Of a stretch of DNA of 14,128 bases, positions 7,351 through 14,001 are shown piece by piece. This DNA comes from RBG-16-66-20 sp049651845 (GTDB lineage: Bacteria; Pseudomonadota; Gammaproteobacteria; Burkholderiales; SG8-39): positions 1 to 14,128 of the forward strand of contig JBASCW010000114.1 in NCBI GenBank assembly GCA_049651845.1, written 5' to 3'. The notes under the pieces are model-generated. The model saw only the letters and a program-made list of their open reading frames with translations, had not been told where the DNA came from and searched no databases. A program made the position numbers and the translations under genes. Each line of letters begins with the position of its first letter. Position 1 is the stretch's first letter.

Positions 7351-9864
7351 ATGAACCCCTCCACGCCTCTTGCCAGCCACGGCAGCGCGCTACTGCGCGC
7401 CGTCATCGACCACCTCGCCGAAGGCGTGCTGATCTATGACCGCGACGGCCGGGTGATCACCGCCAATCCGGCCGCCCAGACGATCCTCGGGCGTACGCTC
7501 GCCGAACTGGTGGGCACTCGCCCTACAGATCGCGGCTGCGTCGCCTCCCCGGTCGACCCGGTCGCCTGGCCGGTCGAGCGCCACCCGCCGCTGGATACGC
7601 TGGCCACGGGCCAGGCGCACCGCGATGTGGTGAAAGGCGTGATGCGGCCCGACGGCCGGCGCGTCTGGATCTCGGTCAGCACCACACTCGCCGACCTGCC
7701 CGCGCCCTACCACGGCCAGGGCGTGGTCGGCTCCTTCGTCGACGTCACCGCCACGGTCGAGGCGCGCCGCGCGCTGCAGACGAGCGAGCAGCGCTTCCGC
7801 GACCTCACCGAGCTTTCGGCCGACTGGTACTGGGAGCAGGACGCCGAGTACCGCTTCGTCGACATGTCGGTCGGCAGCCAGTCGATGGGCATCTCGCCGC
7901 AGGAGTTCCTCGGCAAGCGGCGCTGGGATTTCCCCTGGGTCAACATGACCGAGGAGGACTGGGCCGCGCACCGCGCCCAGCTCGATCGCCGCGAGGTGTT
8001 CCGCGACTTGCAGCTGCGCCGGCGCGGCGAGAACGGCGAGAGCGTGGTGATCTCGGTGACCGGCAAGCCGGTGTTCGACACGCAGGGCCGCTTCATGGGA
8101 TACCGCGGCGTGGGCCGCAACATCACGCAGCGGAAGCGCACCAAGCGCAGCCTGCGCGAGATCGCCGAGCGCTTCCGCAGCCTCACCGAGCTCTCGTCCG
8201 ACTGGTACTGGGAGATGGATGCCGACCTGCGCTTCACCTACGTGTCCGAAGGCATCCGCAAGGTGCGCGGCATCGCGCCCGAGGTCCTGATCGGCAAGCG
8301 GCGCTGGGAGACCGACCGGGTCGGCGGCGACGAGGAAATGGCGCGCCACCGTGCCACGCTCGAGGGCCACCTGCCGTTCAAGGACTTCGTGCTCGCGCGC
8401 GCCGGCGCCGACGGCCGCGTCACCTACGTGAGCCACACCGGCAGGCCGATCTTCGACGACAACGGCAATTTCCGCGGCTACCGCGGCGTGGCGCGCGACA
8501 TCACGGCGCAGAAGCGCGCCGAGGAGGACCTGGCGCGCATGGCGCGCTACGACGCGCTCACCGGCCTGCCCAACCGCGCGCTGCTGCAGGGGCGCCTGAA
8601 GCGCGCGATAGCGCGCGCCGATCGCGGCCAGACGCTGCTCGCGGTGCTGTTCCTCGACCTCGACCAGTTCAAGGAGATCAACGACAGTCTCGGCCACGCG
8701 ATGGGCGACGCGGTTCTCAAGGAGGCCGCGCTGCGCCTCGAGAGCTGCCTGCGCTCCACCGATACCGTGGCGCGCATCGGCGGCGACGAATTCACCGTAT
8801 TGCTCGAGGACGTGCGCAGCGTCGAGGAGATCACGCGCATCGCCGAGAAGCTGCTCGCCGCGATCGCCGAGCGCGCGGACATCGCCGGCCACGAGCTGCA
8901 CCTTTCCACCAGCATCGGTGTCACCGTCTATCCGCTCGACGACCACGACGCCGACGCGCTGCTCAGGAATGCCGACCTGGCGATGTATCACGCCAAGCAG
9001 GAAGGCCGCAATAACGTGCAGTTCTTCTCCCCCGACATGAGCGAGCGCACCGAGAAGCGCGTCGACCTGCTGTCGCGCCTGCGTGGCGCGATTTCTCGCG
9101 AAGAATTGCAACTGCACTACCAGCCGCAGGTCGACGTGCGCAGCGGCAGAATCATCGGCGTCGAGGCGCTGCTGCGCTGGAACGATCCCGGGCGCGGGCT
9201 GGTGCCGCCGAAGCAGTTCATACCGCTCGCCGAGGACACCGGCCTGATCGTGCCGATCGGCGAATGGGTGCTGCGCGAGGCCTGCAACCAGGCGAAGCGC
9301 TGGCTGGATGCGGGCTTCGGCCCCCTCACGATGGCGGTCAACCTGTCGGCGCGCCAGTTCCGCCAGAAGAAGCTGGTGAATACGATTTCGGCGATCCTCG
9401 CCGAGACGGCGCTGCCAGCCGACTGCCTGGAGCTGGAAATCACCGAGAGCACCATGATGCACCGCGCCGAGGAGGCGGCCGCCGGCCTGCGCGACCTGCG
9501 CGCACTGGGGGTGCAGATCTCGCTGGACGATTTCGGCACCGGTTACTCCTCGCTCGCCTATTTGCACCGCTTCCAGGTACACACGCTGAAAGTGGACCAG
9601 TCGTTCGTGCGCGACATCAAGAGCGACCGGGACGACGCGGCGATCGTGAGCACCGTGATCACGCTCGCCAAGCAGCTCAAGCTGCGGGTGCTCGCCGAGG
9701 GCGTCGAGACGCGCGAGCAGCTCGCCTACCTGCGCACGCGCGGCTGCGATTCCTACCAGGGCTACCTGTTCTGCCGGCCCAAGCCCGCGGCCGAGATCAC
9801 CGAACTGCTGCGCGGCCTGCGCGAGCCGGCGCCCAGGGCAAAGGCGCGCAAAATCAAGGCCTAA
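7351..9864 (+). CDS. PAS-PAS-PAS-GGDEF-EAL bifunctional c-di-GMP signalling protein
   Basis: This 837-residue protein has no signal peptide or membrane segment, so it is predicted to be a soluble sensor that makes and/or degrades c-di-GMP. PAS1 covers about 13-140. PAS2 (about 149-262) and PAS3 (about 275-390) are a tandem duplication, each opening R-F-R-(D/S)-L-T-E-L-S-(A/S)-D-W-Y-W-E and ending G-Y-R-G-V-(G/A)-R-(N/D)-I-T. The GGDEF domain starts at about 401 (D-A-L-T-G-L-P-N-R) with an intact G-G-D-E-F at 477-481. An R-S-T-D I-site at 468-471 lies exactly five residues before it, so product inhibition is expected. The EAL domain has E605-A-L-L-R-W, N-L-S-A-R-Q-F, L-E-I-T-E-S, D726-D727-F-G-T-G-Y-S-S-L, L-K-V-D-Q-S, L-A-E-G-V-E-T and Y-Q-G-Y-L-F, the full catalytic set. 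The start is the only in-frame ATG near the N-terminus, and no clear ribosome-binding site is seen. It lies 89 bp after glpK and overlaps soxA tail to tail by 11 bp. The PAS ligand cannot be told from sequence. Confidence 0.93.
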   Translation: MNPSTPLASHGSALLRAVIDHLAEGVLIYDRDGRVITANPAAQTILGRTLAELVGTRPTDRGCVASPVDPVAWPVERHPPLDTLATGQAHRDVVKGVMRPDGRRVWISVSTTLADLPAPYHGQGVVGSFVDVTATVEARRALQTSEQRFRDLTELSADWYWEQDAEYRFVDMSVGSQSMGISPQEFLGKRRWDFPWVNMTEEDWAAHRAQLDRREVFRDLQLRRRGENGESVVISVTGKPVFDTQGRFMGYRGVGRNITQRKRTKRSLREIAERFRSLTELSSDWYWEMDADLRFTYVSEGIRKVRGIAPEVLIGKRRWETDRVGGDEEMARHRATLEGHLPFKDFVLARAGADGRVTYVSHTGRPIFDDNGNFRGYRGVARDITAQKRAEEDLARMARYDALTGLPNRALLQGRLKRAIARADRGQTLLAVLFLDLDQFKEINDSLGHAMGDAVLKEAALRLESCLRSTDTVARIGGDEFTVLLEDVRSVEEITRIAEKLLAAIAERADIAGHELHLSTSIGVTVYPLDDHDADALLRNADLAMYHAKQEGRNNVQFFSPDMSERTEKRVDLLSRLRGAISREELQLHYQPQVDVRSGRIIGVEALLRWNDPGRGLVPPKQFIPLAEDTGLIVPIGEWVLREACNQAKRWLDAGFGPLTMAVNLSARQFRQKKLVNTISAILAETALPADCLELEITESTMMHRAEEAAAGLRDLRALGVQISLDDFGTGYSSLAYLHRFQVHTLKVDQSFVRDIKSDRDDAAIVSTVITLAKQLKLRVLAEGVETREQLAYLRTRGCDSYQGYLFCRPKPAAEITELLRGLREPAPRAKARKIKA

Positions 9865-10612
9865 CCGCGGGCGTTTCCAGCTTCATTCCTCTTGCCCTCC
9901 ACATGAGGAACAGCTCCAACTCGACGTATTCCTGCGCGCCGTAGGCGTAGGGCTCGGCGCGCACGCCGATCATGCAGTTGCGCAGGCGCCGCTGCAGCGA
10001 GCCGAGGTTCTGCCATTCCAGGCGGTAGATCGGGTAGCCGGTCGGGTGCGCCTGCGGGACCGCGCTGCCGGCGAGCGACTTGCCCCAGTTCCGGTCGTGG
10101 CACTGTGCGCAGGCGAGGTTGAGCTGCCCCTGGCGGCGATGGAACGCGGCGCGCCCGGCCTCCAGGAACGCCTTGTTTCCGTCCGTGATCGCGATCTCGA
10201 TCGGCAGGCCGCGCGACTGGCGGCCGACATACGCGCTGAGCGAGAGCAGCTCGCGGCTTTCGAGAACCAGCGCCGGCGCCTTCTGCCGCTCGGCGCGGCA
10301 GAGATTGATGCGCTGATCCAGGTTGACGAGCTTTTCCGCATGCAGCGCGGGGTAGCGGGTCGCGACGCCCTTCATATTCTCCAGCCCGTGACAATCCGCG
10401 CAAGCTTTGTCGGCAGCGCCCGCTCTCCTCTGCCACAGCGCTTCGCCGTCCAACAGCCAGAGCGCCGCCGGGTTGGTCGCGTCGTCGTCCTGCATGGCGC
10501 GCGTCTCGCGGCCCATGAACTCATAGCCCGAACGCCGCTCCGCAACGGGAATCTCCGCTCTCGTATCCGTTACAAGAACCAGGAATGGAAGAAGAAAAAA
10601 ACGAACAATCAA
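9854..10612 (-). CDS. soxA: SoxA-type dihaem c-type cytochrome, thiosulfotransferase subunit
   Basis: SoxA with SoxX forms the periplasmic haem enzyme that oxidatively attaches a sulfur substrate to the carrier Cys of SoxY. It has 252 residues from a TTG start at 10612, which overlaps the soxZ stop in a TTGA junction. This start gives a signal peptide (about 1-19, F-F-L-L-P-F-L-V-L core, cleavage near T-R-A). There are two haem-binding motifs, C-A-D-C-H (71-75) and C-A-Q-C-H (168-172), so this is the dihaem form rather than the common single-haem one. The catalytic cysteine is in N-C-M-I-G-V-R-A-E (Cys213), the family hallmark for the persulfidated haem ligand. Cys105 (N-L-C-R) is an additional cysteine. 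It is the last gene of the operon, and the canonical next gene, soxB, is absent: the 3' end runs into the opposing GGDEF-EAL gene. Confidence 0.9.
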   Translation of the reverse strand: MIVRFFLLPFLVLVTDTRAEIPVAERRSGYEFMGRETRAMQDDDATNPAALWLLDGEALWQRRAGAADKACADCHGLENMKGVATRYPALHAEKLVNLDQRINLCRAERQKAPALVLESRELLSLSAYVGRQSRGLPIEIAITDGNKAFLEAGRAAFHRRQGQLNLACAQCHDRNWGKSLAGSAVPQAHPTGYPIYRLEWQNLGSLQRRLRNCMIGVRAEPYAYGAQEYVELELFLMWRARGMKLETPAVRP

Positions 10613-10932
10613 ACGACGGTGATCGCGGCGGAATAGGCGGCGGCGAACCCGTTGTCGCCGGTCCAGCGGAATTCGAGCGTGCCGCTCTCGGTGGCGACCG
10701 TGCTGAAGCTGAGCAGCGGATTGGCGGCGATGGCCGGGTGCAGGTCGGCGCGGAACACCTCCACGCCGTTGTAGCTGCAGGTGAAGCGCGTGATGATGTC
10801 GCGCAGCACTCGCTCGCCGCTCTGCGTGTGGCGGAAGCCGGTCTCCATGACGTGCCCGGCGAGCGTGCGAATCTCGATCACCTCGCCGCGCTTCGCGGTC
10901 GCCGGCATGTTTACGATGACGCGCGCGGCCAT
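10609..10932 (-). CDS. soxZ: SoxZ sulfur-carrier partner protein
   Basis: SoxZ is the immunoglobulin-like partner that binds SoxY to form the SoxYZ carrier. It has 107 residues, the normal length, with no signal peptide. In the classical system SoxZ crosses the membrane bound to Tat-exported SoxY. Conserved blocks include A-R-V-I-V-N-M-P, K-R-G-E-V-I-E-I-R-T-L-A-G-H-V-M-E-T-G-F-R, F-T-C-S-Y-N-G-V-E-V-F, H-P-A-I-A-A-N-P and L-E-F-R-W-T-G-D-N-G. The ATG shares one base with the soxY stop (TGATG), and the 3' end overlaps the soxA start, so translation is coupled on both sides. Confidence 0.92.
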   Translation of the reverse strand: MAARVIVNMPATAKRGEVIEIRTLAGHVMETGFRHTQSGERVLRDIITRFTCSYNGVEVFRADLHPAIAANPLLSFSTVATESGTLEFRWTGDNGFAAAYSAAITVV

Positions 10933-11399
10933 CAGATGAGCCCGTCTTCCAGGCAGGCCGACAGCGTGACCACGACTTCGACGCGGTCGGTCCAGAACGA
11001 GCCGTCGCTCAACTGCGCGATCGCGATCACCAGTCCGGTGTCGGCGATGCGCGCGCGCGTGGCGAGCGCAGCGCGGCCGGCGCGCGGCCCGAGCCAGGCG
11101 CTGATCACGTTCGGCTGCGGGTTCTTCTCGGTGAAGACGTGGATCGCCCGTACGTGATCGGCTGCCGTCATCGGGCTTTCGACCGTCACGGCGAGCGGTA
11201 CCGAGTTGCCGTTCTCGATCAGCGGTGGCAGGTCGAGCCTGACCCGGCCCCGGCGCACGGGCGCATCGCCCGCAATCCGGCGCATCGCCTCCTCGAGCGC
11301 GGCCTTGCGCAACGCCGCGATGTTGGGGGCGAGCTGCGCCTCGGCGCCGGTGGCGAGGGCGCCGAGCGCGAGCAACACGAACTGGCGGCGCGTCGTCAT
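10932..11399 (-). CDS. soxY: SoxY-like sulfur carrier with a non-canonical C-terminal arm
   Basis: SoxY carries sulfur intermediates on a cysteine in a flexible C-terminal arm. It has 155 residues. The N-terminus is a twin-arginine signal (T-R-R-Q-F-V-L-L-A-L at 3-12, cleavage near A-E-A-Q), as in classical SoxY. The core matches SoxY: L-P-P-L-I-E-N-G-N-S-V-P, V-E-S-P-M, I-H-V-F-T-E-K-N-P-Q-P and a final beta strand V-E-V-V-V-T-L. Classical SoxY then ends G-G-C-G-G. Here it ends S-A-C-L-E-D-G-L-I, so the cysteine (Cys149) is kept at the expected place but the glycines on both sides are lost and a six-residue acidic/hydrophobic tail follows. I recall that SoxY paralogues without GGCGG exist, some with quinoprotein dehydrogenases. 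The ATG overlaps the soxX stop (ATGA). Confidence 0.85.
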   Translation of the reverse strand: MTTRRQFVLLALGALATGAEAQLAPNIAALRKAALEEAMRRIAGDAPVRRGRVRLDLPPLIENGNSVPLAVTVESPMTAADHVRAIHVFTEKNPQPNVISAWLGPRAGRAALATRARIADTGLVIAIAQLSDGSFWTDRVEVVVTLSACLEDGLI

Positions 11400-11800
11400 C
11401 GCAGCGTCATCATGAAGGCCACGACATCCTCGACCTGCTCGGCGCTGAGGATCGTCCTGCCCTCGAGCGAAGGCGCCACGCGCGTGAGGCCGTTGCTGTC
11501 GTAATAGGCCGGCATGATGCTGTCGGGGTTCGCGCGCCGCGGATTCACGATGCGCTGCCGGATCTCGCCTTCGCTCAGCCGCGCCGCGCTGCGCAGGTCG
11601 GGCGCGAGGTTGCCCTGGAAGCGCTCCTCGGGAAACGGCCCGCTATGGCACAGCAGGCACAGGCCCAGCTGTCGGTTCGCCACGATCGCCCGGCCCCTGG
11701 CCGGATCGCCTTTCGATCCGGTCAGCGAGGCGGGCTGCTCGTCGTTCGCGAAACCCGGTGAAACGCAGAATGAGAGTAAGAGAAAGACCAGTCCCCTCAC
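11396..11800 (-). CDS. soxX: SoxX-type single-haem cytochrome c
   Basis: SoxX is the small electron-accepting subunit of the periplasmic SoxAX complex. It has 134 residues from a GTG start at 11800, whose GTGA overlaps the stop of the upstream hydroxylase gene. The start gives a signal peptide (about 1-18, F-L-L-L-S-F core, cleavage after G-F-A). The haem motif is C-L-L-C-H (48-52) in the SoxX context R-Q-L-G-L-C-L-L-C-H-S-G-P. G-N-L-A-P-D-L and the distal ligand Met96 in D-S-I-M-P-A-Y-Y follow, then the C-terminal helix E-Q-V-E-D-V-V-A-F-M. A general class I cytochrome c is the alternative, but these blocks and the following soxYZA order favour SoxX. In this operon it could also accept electrons from the molybdenum hydroxylase, which is inference. 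Confidence 0.88.
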   Translation of the reverse strand: MRGLVFLLLSFCVSPGFANDEQPASLTGSKGDPARGRAIVANRQLGLCLLCHSGPFPEERFQGNLAPDLRSAARLSEGEIRQRIVNPRRANPDSIMPAYYDSNGLTRVAPSLEGRTILSAEQVEDVVAFMMTLR

Positions 11801-13986
11801 ACCAATTCAATGCCGTGGTTCTTCAGCGGTACCGTGCGGATACGCTTGCCGGTCGCCTTGTAGAACGCGTTCAGCACCGCGGGCGCGGCCACGCAGATGG
11901 TCGGCTCGCCGATGCCGCCCCAGACCTCGCCGCCGCCCTGGATGACGATCGTCTCCACTTTGGGCATCTGCGCGATGCGCATCGACTGGTAGGCGTGGAA
12001 GTTGTCCTCGGCGATGCGGCCGTCCTTCAGGGTGTGCTCCTGCATGAACAGCGCCGACAGGCCGTAGACGAAGGAGCCCGACACCTGGCGCTCGATCTGC
12101 GCGGGATTGACCGCGTAGCTGCAATCGGTGGCCGCGACGATGCGGTGGACCTTCACTTTGTTGCCGTCCTTGACCGAGATTTCGCAGGCCGCGGCCACGA
12201 AGCTGTTGAAGGCCTTCATCTGCGCGATGCCGCGGAACCGGCCCGCGGGCGTGGGCTCGGCCCAGCCGATGCGCTCGGCGACCGCGTTCATCACCGCAAG
12301 GTTGCGCGGATGCGGGCCCATGAACTGGCGCCGGAACTCGACCGGGTCCTTGCCGGCCGCCTCGGCCAACTCGTCCATGAAGCATTCCATGAAGACCGCA
12401 TTCTGGTTGATGTTGACCCCGCGCCAGAATCCGGGCGGGACGTGGCTCTGGCGCATGGCATGGTCGATCAGCAGGTTGGGCATGGTGTAGCCGAACGAGT
12501 GCTCGCCGGCGTCCGCCACGCCCTGGAAGACCAGCGGATCGCGGCCCTTCTGCTGCTCGACGATCGCCGGCCGCACCTCCTTGAGAATCGACTGGCCCGA
12601 CAGGCGCATGTGCAGTCCGGTGAGGTTGTTGGCCGCATCGAAGCCGCCCACCAGCTTGCACTGCATGATCGGGTGATACCGCCCCTGCGTCATGTCCTCC
12701 TCGCGCGACCAGAGCAGCTTGATCGGCGTGCCGGGCATCTCCTTGGCGATGCGCACCGCCTGCGTCACGTAGTCCTGGAACGCGCCGCGCCGGCCGAAGC
12801 CGCCGCCCAGGTTGATCTTGTAGACCTCGCACTTGTCGGCGGGGAGCCCGGAGGCCGAAAGCAGCGCGGCGAACGAGGCCTCGCCGTCCTGCGTCGGCAC
12901 CCAGACTTCGCACTTGTCGGGCGTGTAGCGCGCGGTGGCGTTCATCGGTTCCATGCAGGCATGGTCCTGCCACGGATAGAAGTAGACCGACTCCACCTTC
13001 TTTGCCGCGCCGGCCAGCGCCTTCTTCGCGTCGCCGGCCTGGTTGCCCACGAAGGCCTGCTCGGCGTCGAGGCCGGCTTTGAGCTGGTCCATGATCGTGG
13101 CCTGCGACACCTTCGCGTTCGGGCCTTCGTCCCAGACGACCGGCAACTGGTCCAGGGCCGTCTTCGCCTGCCACCAGGTATCGGCCACCACGGCCACCGC
13201 GCTGTCGCCGACCTGCACGACCTTCTTCACGCCCTTCATGCCGGCCACGCGCGCAGCCTCGAAGCTCTTCACCTTGCCGCCGAACACCGGGCATTCCTTG
13301 ATCGCGGCGTTCAGCATGCCCGGCAGCTTGAGGTCGAAGCCGTAGACCTGCTTGCCGGTGACCTTGTCGCTCGTGTCGAGCCGCTTCATCGGCTTGCCGA
13401 TTACCTTCCACTGCTTCGGATCCTTGAGCGGCACATCTTTCGGCGGCTCCAGCCGCGCCGCCGCCTCAGCCACCTTGCCGTACGTGGTCCTTCGGTTGGA
13501 GGCCTTGTGCGTGATCACGCTGTTGGCCGCAGCGCATTCCGATGCCGGCACGCCCCACTGGCTGGCCGCGGCCTGCACCAGCATCATGCGCGCGGCCGCG
13601 CCGCCCTTGCGCACGTAGTCGTGCGAGGTGCGGATGCCGCGGCTGCCGCCGGTGGAGAAATCGCCCCAGACGCGCTTGCGCGTCACGCTCTGGCCTGGCG
13701 TCGGATATTCGTAGACGATCTTCGACCAGCTGCACTCCAGTTCCTCGGCGACCAGCTGCGCAAGGCCGGTGATCGTGCCCTGGCCCATTTCGGAGCGCGC
13801 CATGCGGATCACCACGGTGTCGTCCGGCTTGATGACCACCCAGGCGTTGATCTCGGGCGAGCCGTCGGCCGCGCGCACCACCGCGGGGCCAAAAGGCGGC
13901 AGGCGCAGGCCGAGTGCAAGGCCGCCGCCCGCGGCGGCGGAACCGACGATGAAGGAGCGGCGGCTGACTTTCGGGGTCTCGATCAT
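11797..13986 (-). CDS. Tat-exported xanthine dehydrogenase-family molybdopterin-binding subunit (IorB/aldehyde oxidoreductase-like)
   Basis: This is the large subunit of a molybdenum hydroxylase of the type that oxidises N-heterocycles or aldehydes with water-derived oxygen. It has 729 residues, within the range of single-chain IorB-like subunits. The ATG at 13986 is preceded by a good AGAGGAGAG site (13991-13999). A twin-arginine signal, S-R-R-S-F-I-V-G-S (8-16), directs the folded protein to the periplasm. Family motifs are M-G-Q-G-T near the N-terminus, L-G-G-G-F-G-R-R (about residue 393), P-P-G-F-W-R-G-V-N and the catalytic-glutamate motif G-G-I-G-E-P-T (Glu near 694). Such subunits normally pair with a small [2Fe-2S] protein and often a c-type cytochrome. 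No [2Fe-2S] gene is visible because IS-like DNA begins 16 bp upstream. The stop overlaps soxX, so it is the first visible gene of the sox operon. Substrate cannot be predicted. It is not SoxC, which belongs to the sulfite-oxidase fold. Confidence 0.88.
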   Translation of the reverse strand: MIETPKVSRRSFIVGSAAAGGGLALGLRLPPFGPAVVRAADGSPEINAWVVIKPDDTVVIRMARSEMGQGTITGLAQLVAEELECSWSKIVYEYPTPGQSVTRKRVWGDFSTGGSRGIRTSHDYVRKGGAAARMMLVQAAASQWGVPASECAAANSVITHKASNRRTTYGKVAEAAARLEPPKDVPLKDPKQWKVIGKPMKRLDTSDKVTGKQVYGFDLKLPGMLNAAIKECPVFGGKVKSFEAARVAGMKGVKKVVQVGDSAVAVVADTWWQAKTALDQLPVVWDEGPNAKVSQATIMDQLKAGLDAEQAFVGNQAGDAKKALAGAAKKVESVYFYPWQDHACMEPMNATARYTPDKCEVWVPTQDGEASFAALLSASGLPADKCEVYKINLGGGFGRRGAFQDYVTQAVRIAKEMPGTPIKLLWSREEDMTQGRYHPIMQCKLVGGFDAANNLTGLHMRLSGQSILKEVRPAIVEQQKGRDPLVFQGVADAGEHSFGYTMPNLLIDHAMRQSHVPPGFWRGVNINQNAVFMECFMDELAEAAGKDPVEFRRQFMGPHPRNLAVMNAVAERIGWAEPTPAGRFRGIAQMKAFNSFVAAACEISVKDGNKVKVHRIVAATDCSYAVNPAQIERQVSGSFVYGLSALFMQEHTLKDGRIAEDNFHAYQSMRIAQMPKVETIVIQGGGEVWGGIGEPTICVAAPAVLNAFYKATGKRIRTVPLKNHGIELV

Positions 13987-13990
13987 GGCG

Positions 13991-13999
13991 CTCTCCTCT
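13991..13999 (-). promoter_or_regulatory. Ribosome-binding site of the hydroxylase gene, next to the IS boundary
   Basis: AGAGGAGAG on the minus strand lies about 5-8 bp before the ATG at 13986. It fixes that start and survives although the foreign-looking DNA begins at about 14002. No convincing -10/-35 pair is seen between 14002 and the right edge, so what transcribes the operon is unknown. Confidence 0.6.
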
Positions 14000-14001
14000 A
14001 G

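Noticed and set aside
7390..9582. A 730-codon open frame on the minus strand opposite the GGDEF-EAL gene
   Set aside because: Antisense shadow; the plus strand carries intact PAS, GGDEF and EAL motifs throughout.
11797..13986. The molybdenum enzyme as a SoxC substitute (sulfane dehydrogenase)
   Set aside because: SoxC belongs to the sulfite-oxidase fold; this protein has the G-G-G-F-G-R-R and G-G-I-G-E-P-T motifs of the xanthine dehydrogenase family.
11758..14001. A 747-codon open frame on the plus strand opposite the molybdenum hydroxylase gene
   Set aside because: Antisense shadow rich in His, Arg, Asp and Leu with no recognisable motif; the minus-strand frame has clear family motifs and a ribosome-binding site.
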